From: Gaiellasilicea sp035556515
GTDB lineage: Bacteria; Actinomycetota; Thermoleophilia; Gaiellales; Gaiellaceae
DNA length: 20,453 nt
NCBI GenBank assembly: GCA_035556515.1
Contig: DATMEO010000023.1
Span: 1 to 20,453, forward strand
Direction: 5' to 3'
Shown: piece by piece, positions 7,702 to 13,511 of the stretch
Layout of the letters: every line of letters starts with the position of its first letter
Position numbering within the stretch: position 1 is the stretch's first letter
Notes under the pieces: model-generated
What the model saw: the letters and a program-made list of their open reading frames with translations, nothing else
What the model was told of the DNA's origin: nothing
Database searches by the model: none
Position numbers and translations under genes: made by a program

Positions 7702-8861
7702 CCGGCGGGCTCGGCCGCTGCGTGACGCACGCGGTCACGCGCGTCGGCGAAGCGGATCGCCTCGTAGGCGATCAACCCGACGCAAAGAGCGGCCACGAGC
7801 GCAAGCGTGACGAGCGCCGCGAGCTCGACCCCGAGCGGGACCAGCGCCAGCAGGACGGCGCTGACGACCAGGCGCTGCGTGTTCAGCGAGCCGACGTTCC
7901 GGAGCCTAAAGAGGATGTGCGCAAGCAGGTAGAGGGCGATGCCGCCGCAGAGGGCGACGGCGGGCACGAGCTTGAGCGGCTCGCCGACGTCGCCGAGCGT
8001 CTTCTTGACGCCGACCGCGAAGAGGATGATCCCGGCGACCATCGGCAAATGCAGGTAGCTGTAGGAGTCGCGGGCCATCGCAAGCTGCGCGTTCCCGGTC
8101 GTCTCGCGCAGCTTCCGCTCCGCCACGATCGAAACGACGTCGAAGTACAGCCACCAGAGCGCGGCGGCAACCGCGAACCCGAGCAGCCCCGCCACGATCA
8201 CACCCACGTCGAGGTCGTGGCTCGCTCCAAGCCCGAGCGCGACGATCGACTCGCCGAGCGCAATGATCACGATCAGCGCGTGCCGCTCGGCGAAGTGCCC
8301 GGCGGAGAGGCGCCAGCCCTTGCCGCCGCCGATGTAGGCGCCGAGCAGGTCGAGGGCGAGCGCGAGCGCCCAGACACCCACCTGCACGCGGCCGTCGAGA
8401 CCCGCGGCGACGAACAGGAGCCCGACGCCGACCACCGTCCCGACTCCCAGCCGGGCGACCGCCGCCAGCAGGTCGCGGTCGCCACGGCCCGCGATCGCAT
8501 AGAGCACGAGATGCGAGATCCGCACGAATGCGTACGCGCAGGCGAAGAGGAAGGCGTCGTCGCCGAAGACGTCCGGCACGGCCAGCGAGGCGACCAGCAT
8601 CGCGCCCATGGCGGCGAACATCGCGATTCGGACCGCGCCTTCCTCCGGGTTGATCGTGTTCGTCAGCCAGGCGTAGGCCGCCCACGCCCACCAGAGCACA
8701 CCCAGCACGATGAGCCCCTTGACCAGGCCCGCCCAGGTCGGATCCTCGACGACGAGGCCGGTCACCTGGGTGATCGCGAAGACGAAGATGAGGTCGAAGA
8801 AGAGCTCGAGCGGCGTGACCCGTTCTTCGGCGCTCTCCTGCCGTCGAGCCTGAACAGTCAC
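7698..8861 (-). CDS. ltrA: Low temperature requirement A (LtrA) family membrane protein
   Basis: This 387-residue integral membrane protein has about ten predicted hydrophobic segments. The family signature VTPLELFFDLIFVFAITQVT sits at residues 15-34. Later conserved stretches include HFAERHALIVIIALGESIVA and YLHLPMVAGIILFAVGVKKT. LtrA was named from a Listeria monocytogenes cold-growth mutant and its biochemical role is unknown; members are widespread in actinobacteria. A cytoplasmic charged tail (RFADARDRVRHAAAEPAG) closes the protein. The GTG start at 8861 is preceded by TAGGCT with a 6-nt spacer, suggesting a leaderless transcript. That -10 box overlaps the one for the divergent small membrane protein gene. 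Confidence 0.9.
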   Translation of the reverse strand: MTVQARRQESAEERVTPLELFFDLIFVFAITQVTGLVVEDPTWAGLVKGLIVLGVLWWAWAAYAWLTNTINPEEGAVRIAMFAAMGAMLVASLAVPDVFGDDAFLFACAYAFVRISHLVLYAIAGRGDRDLLAAVARLGVGTVVGVGLLFVAAGLDGRVQVGVWALALALDLLGAYIGGGKGWRLSAGHFAERHALIVIIALGESIVALGLGASHDLDVGVIVAGLLGFAVAAALWWLYFDVVSIVAERKLRETTGNAQLAMARDSYSYLHLPMVAGIILFAVGVKKTLGDVGEPLKLVPAVALCGGIALYLLAHILFRLRNVGSLNTQRLVVSAVLLALVPLGVELAALVTLALVAALCVGLIAYEAIRFADARDRVRHAAAEPAG

Positions 8862-8867
8862 CGGTCA

Positions 8868-8873
8868 AGCCTA
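8868..8873 (-). promoter_or_regulatory. -10 box (TAGGCT) of the ltrA-like gene
   Basis: TAGGCT on the minus strand lies 6 nt before the GTG at 8861. It shares two base pairs with the plus-strand TATCCT box. Confidence 0.5.
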
Positions 8874-8877
8874 TCCT
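8872..8877 (+). promoter_or_regulatory. -10 box (TATCCT) of the small membrane protein gene
   Basis: TATCCT is followed by 5 nt and the ATG at 8883, with no Shine-Dalgarno sequence, so the mRNA would be leaderless. Confidence 0.45.
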
Positions 8878-8882
8878 TCGGC

Positions 8883-9266
8883 ATGCGCGTGCTTAGAGCC
8901 GCTGCCTGGGCTGCTGCGCTGAGCGGGATCCCGTCGACGGCGTACGCGCTCGCGACCGGACGCGACCCCCTCGAGGCCGCCTACGCTGCAGGCGCGATCC
9001 TGCTGCCGCGGGAAACGAGCCCGCAGCGGCTGCTCGCCGCCGCCGTGCCCGTCCATCTCGGCGTCTCCCTCGTCTGGACAGTCGTCCTCGACCGCGCCGG
9101 CGTTCTCGGCGCGCGCCGCGGCGCGGTCGCGGGACTCGCGATCGGCGCACTCGACCTCGGCCTCGCAGGACGGCTGTTTCCGCGGATCCGGAGGCTTTCG
9201 GTCGGCCCGCAACTGGCTGATCACGCCGTTTTCGGCGCGATTGCGGGCCGGCTGCTGCACCCGTGA
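8883..9266 (+). CDS. Small hypothetical membrane protein
   Basis: This is a 127-residue hydrophobic protein with about three or four membrane segments: an N-terminal helix (RAAAWAAALSGIPSTAYAL), a central pair (LLAAAVPVHLGVSLVWTVVL and GAVAGLAIGALDLGLAGRLF), and a short hydrophobic C-terminus (AVFGAIAGRLLHP). I recognise no named family. The ATG at 8883 is chosen because the hydrophobic domain begins there and a TATCCT box lies 5 nt upstream. The frame stays open far upstream, but only as a shadow of ltrA and the acyltransferase. It is divergent from the ltrA-like gene with a 21-bp gap, and 52 bp ahead of the PRC-barrel gene, which has its own ribosome site. Confidence 0.7.
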   Translation: MRVLRAAAWAAALSGIPSTAYALATGRDPLEAAYAAGAILLPRETSPQRLLAAAVPVHLGVSLVWTVVLDRAGVLGARRGAVAGLAIGALDLGLAGRLFPRIRRLSVGPQLADHAVFGAIAGRLLHP

Positions 9267-9307
9267 TTGCCCGGCCGCCGACCCGGGTATACGAGTTGCA
9301 ACCCACA

Positions 9308-9315
9308 GAGGAGGG
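9308..9315 (+). promoter_or_regulatory. Ribosome binding site fixing the PRC-barrel start
   Basis: GAGGAGGG lies 3 nt before the ATG at 9319 (core about 5-8 nt away depending on pairing). It marks that ATG as the start, not the TTG further upstream in frame. Confidence 0.65.
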
Positions 9316-9318
9316 ACC

Positions 9319-9678
9319 ATGGAGAGGGATCGTTCACAGACGACGACGGACATCTGGACGTTCTCGGAGCCGTCGCTCGACGCGGCGAACCTGATCGGGT
9401 TCTCAGTCGAGGCCACCGACGGCGGCATCGGCAAGATCGACGAGGCGACCGGCGAGACCGGGCGCAGTCACTTGATCGTCGATACGGGGCCGTGGATTTT
9501 CGGCAAGAAGGTCCTGCTTCCGGCAGGCGTCGTCGAGCGTGTCGACCTCGACACCGAGACCGTCTTCGTGAGCCGCACGAAGGACGAGATCAAGAACGCG
9601 CCGGAGTTCGACACCGCCGAGCTGCGTGACGACGAGGCCTACCGCGGCCGCGTCGGCAGCTACTACGACCGCAGCTAG
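9319..9678 (+). CDS. PRC-barrel domain protein
   Basis: This is a 119-residue soluble, acidic protein. Residues about 23-85 match a PRC-barrel: NLIGFSVEATDGGIGKIDEA (entry strands and the conserved G-x-I-G-K turn), HLIVDTGPWIFGKKVLLPAG (the conserved D-T-G-x-x-x-x-x-K-x-x-L-P core), and VERVDLDTETVFVSRTKDEI. PRC-barrels are found in RimM and photosynthetic reaction centre H subunits. Stand-alone versions in actinobacteria are often linked to stress responses, but no reaction is known. The C-terminal tail (EAYRGRVGSYYDRS) is aromatic and charged. A strong terminator follows 15 bp after the stop, so the transcript ends here. Confidence 0.85.
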   Translation: MERDRSQTTTDIWTFSEPSLDAANLIGFSVEATDGGIGKIDEATGETGRSHLIVDTGPWIFGKKVLLPAGVVERVDLDTETVFVSRTKDEIKNAPEFDTAELRDDEAYRGRVGSYYDRS

Positions 9679-9693
9679 CCTCGCGGTTCAGAG

Positions 9694-9730
9694 GCACCGG
9701 GCGGGCCCCTTGCCCCGCCCGGTGCTTATT
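9694..9730 (+). terminator. Rho-independent terminator after the PRC-barrel gene
   Basis: Perfect 12-bp arms GCACCGGGCGGG (9694-9705) and CCCGCCCGGTGC (9714-9725) enclose an 8-nt loop and are followed by TTATT. The T-run favours the plus strand, but the stem may also stop transcription arriving from the dioxygenase-like gene that converges here. Confidence 0.85.
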
Positions 9731-10196
9731 AGACGCGTTGCGGGACGAGGACGAGCCGCATGACGCCTCGCTTCGCGCCAGCTCTCGGCACGTAGCGGGT
9801 GAAGAGGAGCTCGTGCTCCGCCGCGACGACCCGCAGGTGGATGTGCGGCGGCCGGCCCTCGTAGGAGACGGGCCGCGGCCCCTCGAAGCGGAAACGGCCG
9901 GCGCGGTCGGTGACAACCGTAGCGCTGCCGGAGCGCAGGTACTCCCCGCGGCGATTCGCCTGCCACAGGTGGATCCGGGCGCCGGCGAGCGGACTGCAGT
10001 CGACCGAGGAGAGCACCGTGCCGGTGAGGACGTGGCCGGTGCCGATCTTGGCGCGGCGTGGCGGCGCACCGCGGCCGAACGGGCCTGCACCGTCGTCGAG
10101 GGTCGGGCGGCAGCCGGGCGCCGCCGGCGCAGACTCGAGCGCGCCTGCGGCGAGGGCGGCGAGAGCGAGAGCGGCGGCGCACGCGAGCAGCCTCAC
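9729..10196 (-). CDS. Secreted intradiol ring-cleavage dioxygenase-like protein
   Basis: This 155-residue protein opens with a hydrophobic signal peptide (LLACAAALALAALAAGALES, cleavage probably near residue 23-28). The mature part is an intradiol dioxygenase beta-sandwich: TGHVLTGTVLSSVDCSPLAG, then ARIHLWQANRRGEYLRSGSA and RFRFEGPRPVSYEGRPPHIH. The four expected Fe(III) ligands of the protocatechuate/catechol dioxygenase family are visible as Tyr86, Tyr112, His118 and His120. It is shorter than the cytoplasmic enzymes and exported, which fits the little-studied extracellular intradiol group. Cleavage of a catechol-type ring outside the membrane is a reasonable guess; the substrate is unknown. 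The GTG start at 10196 has a weak TAGACC box 7 nt upstream. The aquaporin gene lies upstream on the same strand with a 33-bp gap. Confidence 0.82.
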   Translation of the reverse strand: MRLLACAAALALAALAAGALESAPAAPGCRPTLDDGAGPFGRGAPPRRAKIGTGHVLTGTVLSSVDCSPLAGARIHLWQANRRGEYLRSGSATVVTDRAGRFRFEGPRPVSYEGRPPHIHLRVVAAEHELLFTRYVPRAGAKRGVMRLVLVPQRV

Positions 10197-10229
10197 CCCC
10201 GAAGGTCTAACAGATGATCCCGGAGCGGG

Positions 10230-10964
10230 CTAGGTGAGTGCGGTTTCGCCCGGGCGCGGCTCGTCGAGCCCGGACTCGGCGGTACCGACGACCGGCAGCC
10301 GGTCGGCGCGCAGGTAGAGCCAGTCGTAGGCGAGCGCGGCCACAGCCGCACCGATCGCCGGCCCGACGAAGTAGATCCAGAAGTCGTCCCAGATGTTCTG
10401 GACGAGCTCGGGGCCGAACGCGCGCGCCGGGTTCATGGAGGCACCGGTGAGCGGACCGGTGGCGAGGATGCCGATCGTAATCGTCAGCCCGATCGCGAGT
10501 CCCGCGATCGACTTGAAGGCGCCGCCAGGGTCGACGGCCGTCGCGAAGACGACCCAAACGAGGAAGAAGGTCAGCAGGGCCTCGATCGCGAGGCCAGAGC
10601 CGACGCTGATCGTCTCGTTCACAACGGGCACCCCCTGGTCGAGGTTCGCCTCGCTCGGGAACAGCGCACGCAGCGCGAGCGCCGCGAGGACTGCGCCGGC
10701 AAACTGCGCCAGCCAGTACACGACTGCGAGCGCGGGCGCGATCCTGCGCGTGACCACGAAGCCCAGCGTCACCGCCGGGTTGAAGTGCCCGCCGGAGATG
10801 TGGCCGACGGCCGAGACCATGATCGCGATCGTCAGGCCGTGGGCAAGGGCAACGCCGACCAGCAGGTTGCTCTGGATGAACATGATCGAGCCGACGCCGA
10901 CGAAGATCAGGGCGAACGTGCCGATGACCTCGGCGACCCCGCGGCGCAGTGCGTCGTACTCCAC
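10230..10964 (-). CDS. Aquaporin (MIP family) with TIP-like selectivity filter
   Basis: This 244-residue protein has six membrane helices and two half-helices carrying the NPA motifs, GGHFNPAVT and GASMNPARAFGP. Aligned by eye with E. coli AqpZ, the aromatic/arginine filter residues are His (in VALAHGLT, for AqpZ Phe43), Ile (in LTITIGIL, for His174), Ala (in GASMNP, for Thr183) and Arg (in NPAR, Arg189). AqpZ and water-specific channels have Phe/His/Thr or Cys/Arg, while glycerol facilitators have Trp/Gly/Phe/Arg. The His/Ile/Ala/Arg set is the one known from plant tonoplast aquaporins that pass ammonia and urea as well as water, so a wider substrate range is inferred. The GTG start at 10964 has TACCCT 6 nt upstream, suggesting a leaderless mRNA. 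It is divergent from the zinc-ribbon gene. Confidence 0.92.
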   Translation of the reverse strand: MEYDALRRGVAEVIGTFALIFVGVGSIMFIQSNLLVGVALAHGLTIAIMVSAVGHISGGHFNPAVTLGFVVTRRIAPALAVVYWLAQFAGAVLAALALRALFPSEANLDQGVPVVNETISVGSGLAIEALLTFFLVWVVFATAVDPGGAFKSIAGLAIGLTITIGILATGPLTGASMNPARAFGPELVQNIWDDFWIYFVGPAIGAAVAALAYDWLYLRADRLPVVGTAESGLDEPRPGETALT

Positions 10965-10970
10965 GCGGCG

Positions 10971-10976
10971 AGGGTA
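10971..10976 (-). promoter_or_regulatory. -10 box (TACCCT) of the aquaporin gene
   Basis: TACCCT on the minus strand is followed by CGCCGC and the GTG start at 10964. No Shine-Dalgarno sequence is present. Confidence 0.5.
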
Positions 10977-11013
10977 CGAGACGTGCCGGACGGCATCCGC
11001 AGACGAGGTTCGC

Positions 11014-11019
11014 TACCGT
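11014..11019 (+). promoter_or_regulatory. -10 box (TACCGT) of the zinc-ribbon gene
   Basis: TACCGT is followed by GAGACG and the ATG at 11026, the same 6-nt geometry as at several other starts in this window. Confidence 0.5.
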
Positions 11020-11025
11020 GAGACG

Positions 11026-11214
11026 ATGGCCGCGGATGCCGCATCGGACAACGCGCAGACGGCCAGCTGCCCGCACTGCCACAAGCCGTTCTCGGCCGAG
11101 TTGATCGCCGGCGGCGTCGAGCGCCACCGCGGCTTCAAGTGCCCGCACTGCAAGCTGTTCGTCCCGGAGAGCAGAGCAGACGATGCTCCGCTCAGCCGGG
11201 ACGACAGCCGCTAG
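11026..11214 (+). CDS. Small zinc-ribbon protein
   Basis: This 62-residue protein has two CPHC knuckles (SCPHCHKPFSAEL and FKCPHCKLFVPES) separated by about 20 residues, a typical four-cysteine zinc ribbon. The flanks are short and acidic or polar. Zinc ribbons of this size may bind nucleic acid or act as an adaptor, and nothing in the sequence decides. The ATG at 11026 is supported by the TACCGT box 6 nt upstream. The gene ends 1 bp before the stop of the sigma-factor gene, which converges on it, and diverges from the aquaporin gene with a 61-bp gap. Confidence 0.72.
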   Translation: MAADAASDNAQTASCPHCHKPFSAELIAGGVERHRGFKCPHCKLFVPESRADDAPLSRDDSR

Positions 11215-11215
11215 C

Positions 11216-12313
11216 TCACATGCAGTTCTTCAGCGCCTGCGCTTCAGGCAGGCCCTCGAGCTTCTTCAGCGTGTTGTTCTCGATCTGACGGATCCGCTCG
11301 CGGGTGACGCCAAAGGCGCGGCCCACCTCCTCGAGCGTGTACGGCTGCGCGCCTGAGAGGCCGAAGCGGAGCTCGATCACCTTGCGCTCACGCTCCGGTA
11401 GAGCCATCAACGCGTGTTCGACGTCCTCGCGGCGCAGCGACAGCGAGGCGGTGTCGAAGGGCGACTCGGCCGAGTCGTCCGGCACGAAGTCGCCGAGCGA
11501 GCTCTCCTCCTCCTCGCCGATCGGCTTCTCCAGCGAGACGGGGAGCTGCGCCATGCGCAGGATCTCTCTGACCTCATCGGTCGTGATCTCCAGCTCCTCG
11601 GCGATCTCCTCCGGCCTCGGCTCCCGCCCCAGCCGCTGCACGAGCTGGCGCTCGATGTGCACGACCTTGTTCAGCTTCTCGACCATGTGCACCGGGATCC
11701 GGATCGTTCGCGCCTTGTCCGCGATCGCCCGGGTCACCGCCTGGCGAATCCACCAGGTCGCGTAGGTGGAGAACTTGAAGCCCTTGCGGTAGTCGAACTT
11801 CTCGACGGCGCGGATCAACCCCAGCGACCCCTCCTGGATCAGGTCGAGAAACGAGAGGCCGCGGCCGAGGTAGCCCTTCGCGATCGAGACGACGAGCCGC
11901 AGGTTCGCCTCGGTCATCTGCGTCTTCGCGGACATGTCGCCCCGCTCGATCCGCTTCGCCAGGTAGATCTCCTGGTCCGCGGTCAGCAAGGGCACCTTGC
12001 CGATCTCACGGAGGTAGAGCCGCAGGGAGTCGAGCGAGGGCTCCACGGTGAGATCGAGCTTGGGGGCCGACTTCTCGTCCTCGGCGAGCGCCGGCTGCTC
12101 GTGGGGCGGCGATTTGTACTGCTCCCCCTCGACGAGCTCGATCGAGTGGTCGATCAGATAGGTGTAGAAGTCCTCGATCTGCTCTTTCGTCAGGTCGACC
12201 TCTTCGAGGCCGGCGACGATTTCGTCGTACGTGAGAAAGCCCTTCTCCTGACCGTGCTGGACGAGCTTCTGGAGCTCCTCGACCTCTGGCAGGGCGATAT
12301 CGACGGTGAGCAT
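11216..12313 (-). CDS. rpoD: Primary-type sigma-70 factor (RpoD/SigA-like)
   Basis: This 365-residue protein has all regions of a group 1/2 sigma factor. An N-terminal region 1.1-like helical domain spans about 5-60 (LPEVEELQKLVQHGQEKGFL). Region 1.2 is DSLRLYLREIGKVPLLTADQ. Region 2 contains ANLRLVVSIAKGYLGRGLSF, FLDLIQEGSLGLIRAVEKFD and KGFKFSTYATWWIRQAVTRA. Region 3 contains IPVHMVEKLNKV, and region 4 ends with TLEEVGRAFGVTRERIRQIE. These direct RNA polymerase to -35 and -10 elements. The full region 1.1 and standard 2.3/2.4 sequence favour the housekeeping factor, though a close paralogue cannot be excluded. The ATG at 12313 is chosen because it has GAGGAAAG about 9 nt upstream and region 1.1 begins there; longer in-frame starts cross a terminator hairpin. 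Confidence 0.88.
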   Translation of the reverse strand: MLTVDIALPEVEELQKLVQHGQEKGFLTYDEIVAGLEEVDLTKEQIEDFYTYLIDHSIELVEGEQYKSPPHEQPALAEDEKSAPKLDLTVEPSLDSLRLYLREIGKVPLLTADQEIYLAKRIERGDMSAKTQMTEANLRLVVSIAKGYLGRGLSFLDLIQEGSLGLIRAVEKFDYRKGFKFSTYATWWIRQAVTRAIADKARTIRIPVHMVEKLNKVVHIERQLVQRLGREPRPEEIAEELEITTDEVREILRMAQLPVSLEKPIGEEEESSLGDFVPDDSAESPFDTASLSLRREDVEHALMALPERERKVIELRFGLSGAQPYTLEEVGRAFGVTRERIRQIENNTLKKLEGLPEAQALKNCM

Positions 12314-12356
12314 GGACCTCGCTTTCCTCGCGGCTGACGGGAACTCGGACCTGCCG

Positions 12357-12392
12357 GACAAACAAAAGAGCCGGATCGGGGGAACCGGCTCT
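12357..12392 (-). terminator. Intrinsic terminator hairpin between asparaginase and sigma-factor genes
   Basis: On the minus strand AGAGCCGG (12392-12385) and CCGGCTCT (12374-12367) form an 8-bp stem, with possible further TC:GA pairing in the 10-nt loop, followed directly by TTTTGTTTG. It lies 67 nt after the asparaginase stop and 44 nt before the sigma-factor ATG. It can be the asparaginase terminator or, if the sigma-factor promoter lies upstream of it, an attenuator. Confidence 0.75.
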
Positions 12393-12408
12393 GACCATCG
12401 AGGGCTGG

Positions 12409-12414
12409 ATCCTA
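12409..12414 (-). promoter_or_regulatory. Possible -10 box (TAGGAT) upstream of the terminator hairpin
   Basis: TAGGAT on the minus strand is a perfect TANNNT match between the asparaginase stop and the hairpin. If used, it would give the sigma-factor mRNA a leader of roughly 90 nt that contains the hairpin. I see no convincing -35 at 16-18 nt, so this is tentative. Confidence 0.3.
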
Positions 12415-12458
12415 CAACGGACCGCGGCTTCCGTGGTAGCCAAATTTGGACCATTCGT

Positions 12459-13349
12459 TCACCGCTCGGCGACCACCTCACCGACGAGCTCGCCGCGCGA
12501 GTTCTCGAGCGGCTGGACTCCCAGCTCGCCGGTCTCGAGACCGAGCCGGCGGAGGAACTCGGCGAGCGCCGGCCGGATTGCTCGCATGCTGCCGTCCTCG
12601 ACCTTGAGCGCGATCCCGAGCCCGTCCGGCCCGACGGCGCAGAGCAGGCCCTCCGCTCCGCCCTTCGCCGTCCAGCCCTCGAGCTCGCGCATCAGCAGCG
12701 AGTCGGCGGCCATCGGGCCGCGGATCAGCTCCGGGTGCGCGCGCATCGCGGCCGCCACCCTGGCGCCGCTGTCGACCTGCTCGAGCCGGGAGAAGAGCAG
12801 GGCCATTCGCTCGAGCGGGAGCGCGAAGGTGAGGACGCCGCAGCCGTCGACCGCCGTCGGGATCTCGTCCGGCGGCACGTCAGAGCCCGACGAGACCTCG
12901 GCGAGACAGGCGTGCTGCACCGGGTGCGTCGCGAGCCGGTAGCCGCCGCTGGCCCAGCTGTGCGCGCGGCAGAGCGCGAGCATCCCCGCGTGCTTGCCCG
13001 AGCAGTTGTGCTGCAGCGGGGTCGGCACCGACTCTGATCCGGAGGTGCCGCACTCGAGCTCGTCTTCGCCGGCCGGCGCCTTTGCGAGCAGGCTGCGCAC
13101 GGCGGCGAGTTGCTCGGGCGAGGCGAGGTGCGACGCGGACGCGATCGCGATCTCCTCCGTCGTCAGGTCGTCGCGGGCGCGCACGAGCGGGAGCGCCTGA
13201 AACGGCTTCGCCGAGGAGCGGAGATAGGCCACGCGCTCGACCTCCCCGGCCTGCTCGACCACCGCGCCGTCGCGGACGGCGACGGCGTGGACGAGGTGCG
13301 TGGCCTCGTCGACCTCGCCCCGATGGACGACTATCCGCAGCGCCCGCAC
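12459..13349 (-). CDS. L-asparaginase II family protein
   Basis: This 296-residue protein hydrolyses L-asparagine to aspartate and ammonia, according to its family (Pfam Asparaginase_II, typified by the Rhizobium etli thermolabile enzyme), which is unrelated to E. coli AnsA/AnsB. Visible family blocks are VAYLRSSAKPFQALPLV with the conserved serine-lysine cluster, PLQHNCSGKHAGMLALCRAH, TAVDGCGVLTFALPLERMA, and the glycine-rich KGGAEGLLCAVGPDGLGIAL. The enzyme should be cytoplasmic, since no signal peptide is seen. The GTG at 13349 is preferred over upstream codons because the conserved fold begins there (LRIVVHRGEVDEA) and TACGCT lies 7 nt upstream. It is slightly shorter than common members. 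It lies upstream of the sigma-factor gene, separated by a terminator, and diverges from the aminopeptidase gene. Confidence 0.85.
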   Translation of the reverse strand: MRALRIVVHRGEVDEATHLVHAVAVRDGAVVEQAGEVERVAYLRSSAKPFQALPLVRARDDLTTEEIAIASASHLASPEQLAAVRSLLAKAPAGEDELECGTSGSESVPTPLQHNCSGKHAGMLALCRAHSWASGGYRLATHPVQHACLAEVSSGSDVPPDEIPTAVDGCGVLTFALPLERMALLFSRLEQVDSGARVAAAMRAHPELIRGPMAADSLLMRELEGWTAKGGAEGLLCAVGPDGLGIALKVEDGSMRAIRPALAEFLRRLGLETGELGVQPLENSRGELVGEVVAER

Positions 13350-13356
13350 GCGTCGG

Positions 13357-13362
13357 AGCGTA
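13357..13362 (-). promoter_or_regulatory. -10 box (TACGCT) of the asparaginase gene
   Basis: TACGCT on the minus strand lies 7 nt before the GTG at 13349. No ribosome site is present, which supports a leaderless start and helps choose this codon. Confidence 0.45.
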
Positions 13363-13366
13363 CGCG

Positions 13367-13393
13367 TTGCGAATGATGCAAGCCTGTTAGGGT
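13367..13393 (+). promoter_or_regulatory. Possible promoter of the aminopeptidase gene
   Basis: TTGCGA (13367-13372) and TAGGGT (13388-13393) with a 15-nt spacer are the best promoter-like pair in the 162-bp divergent gap. The spacer is short and the predicted leader to the ATG at 13512 exceeds 100 nt, so support is weak. Confidence 0.25.
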
Positions 13394-13498
13394 CCGGCGT
13401 CCGGACGACGAGGCCGTCGATTTCTCGTCGTCGACCGTATTCGACAAGCCACGCGTTCGCGTCGGGGGAGTGGTACGTCGCGGGCACCGTGGCAGGAC

Positions 13499-13510
13499 GG
13501 AGAAGAGGGG
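13499..13510 (+). promoter_or_regulatory. Ribosome binding site fixing the aminopeptidase start
   Basis: GGAGAAGAGGGG precedes the ATG at 13512, with GGAG 9 nt away. This favours that ATG over the GTG at 13470, and a signal peptide begins immediately after it. Confidence 0.6.
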
Positions 13511-13511
13511 A

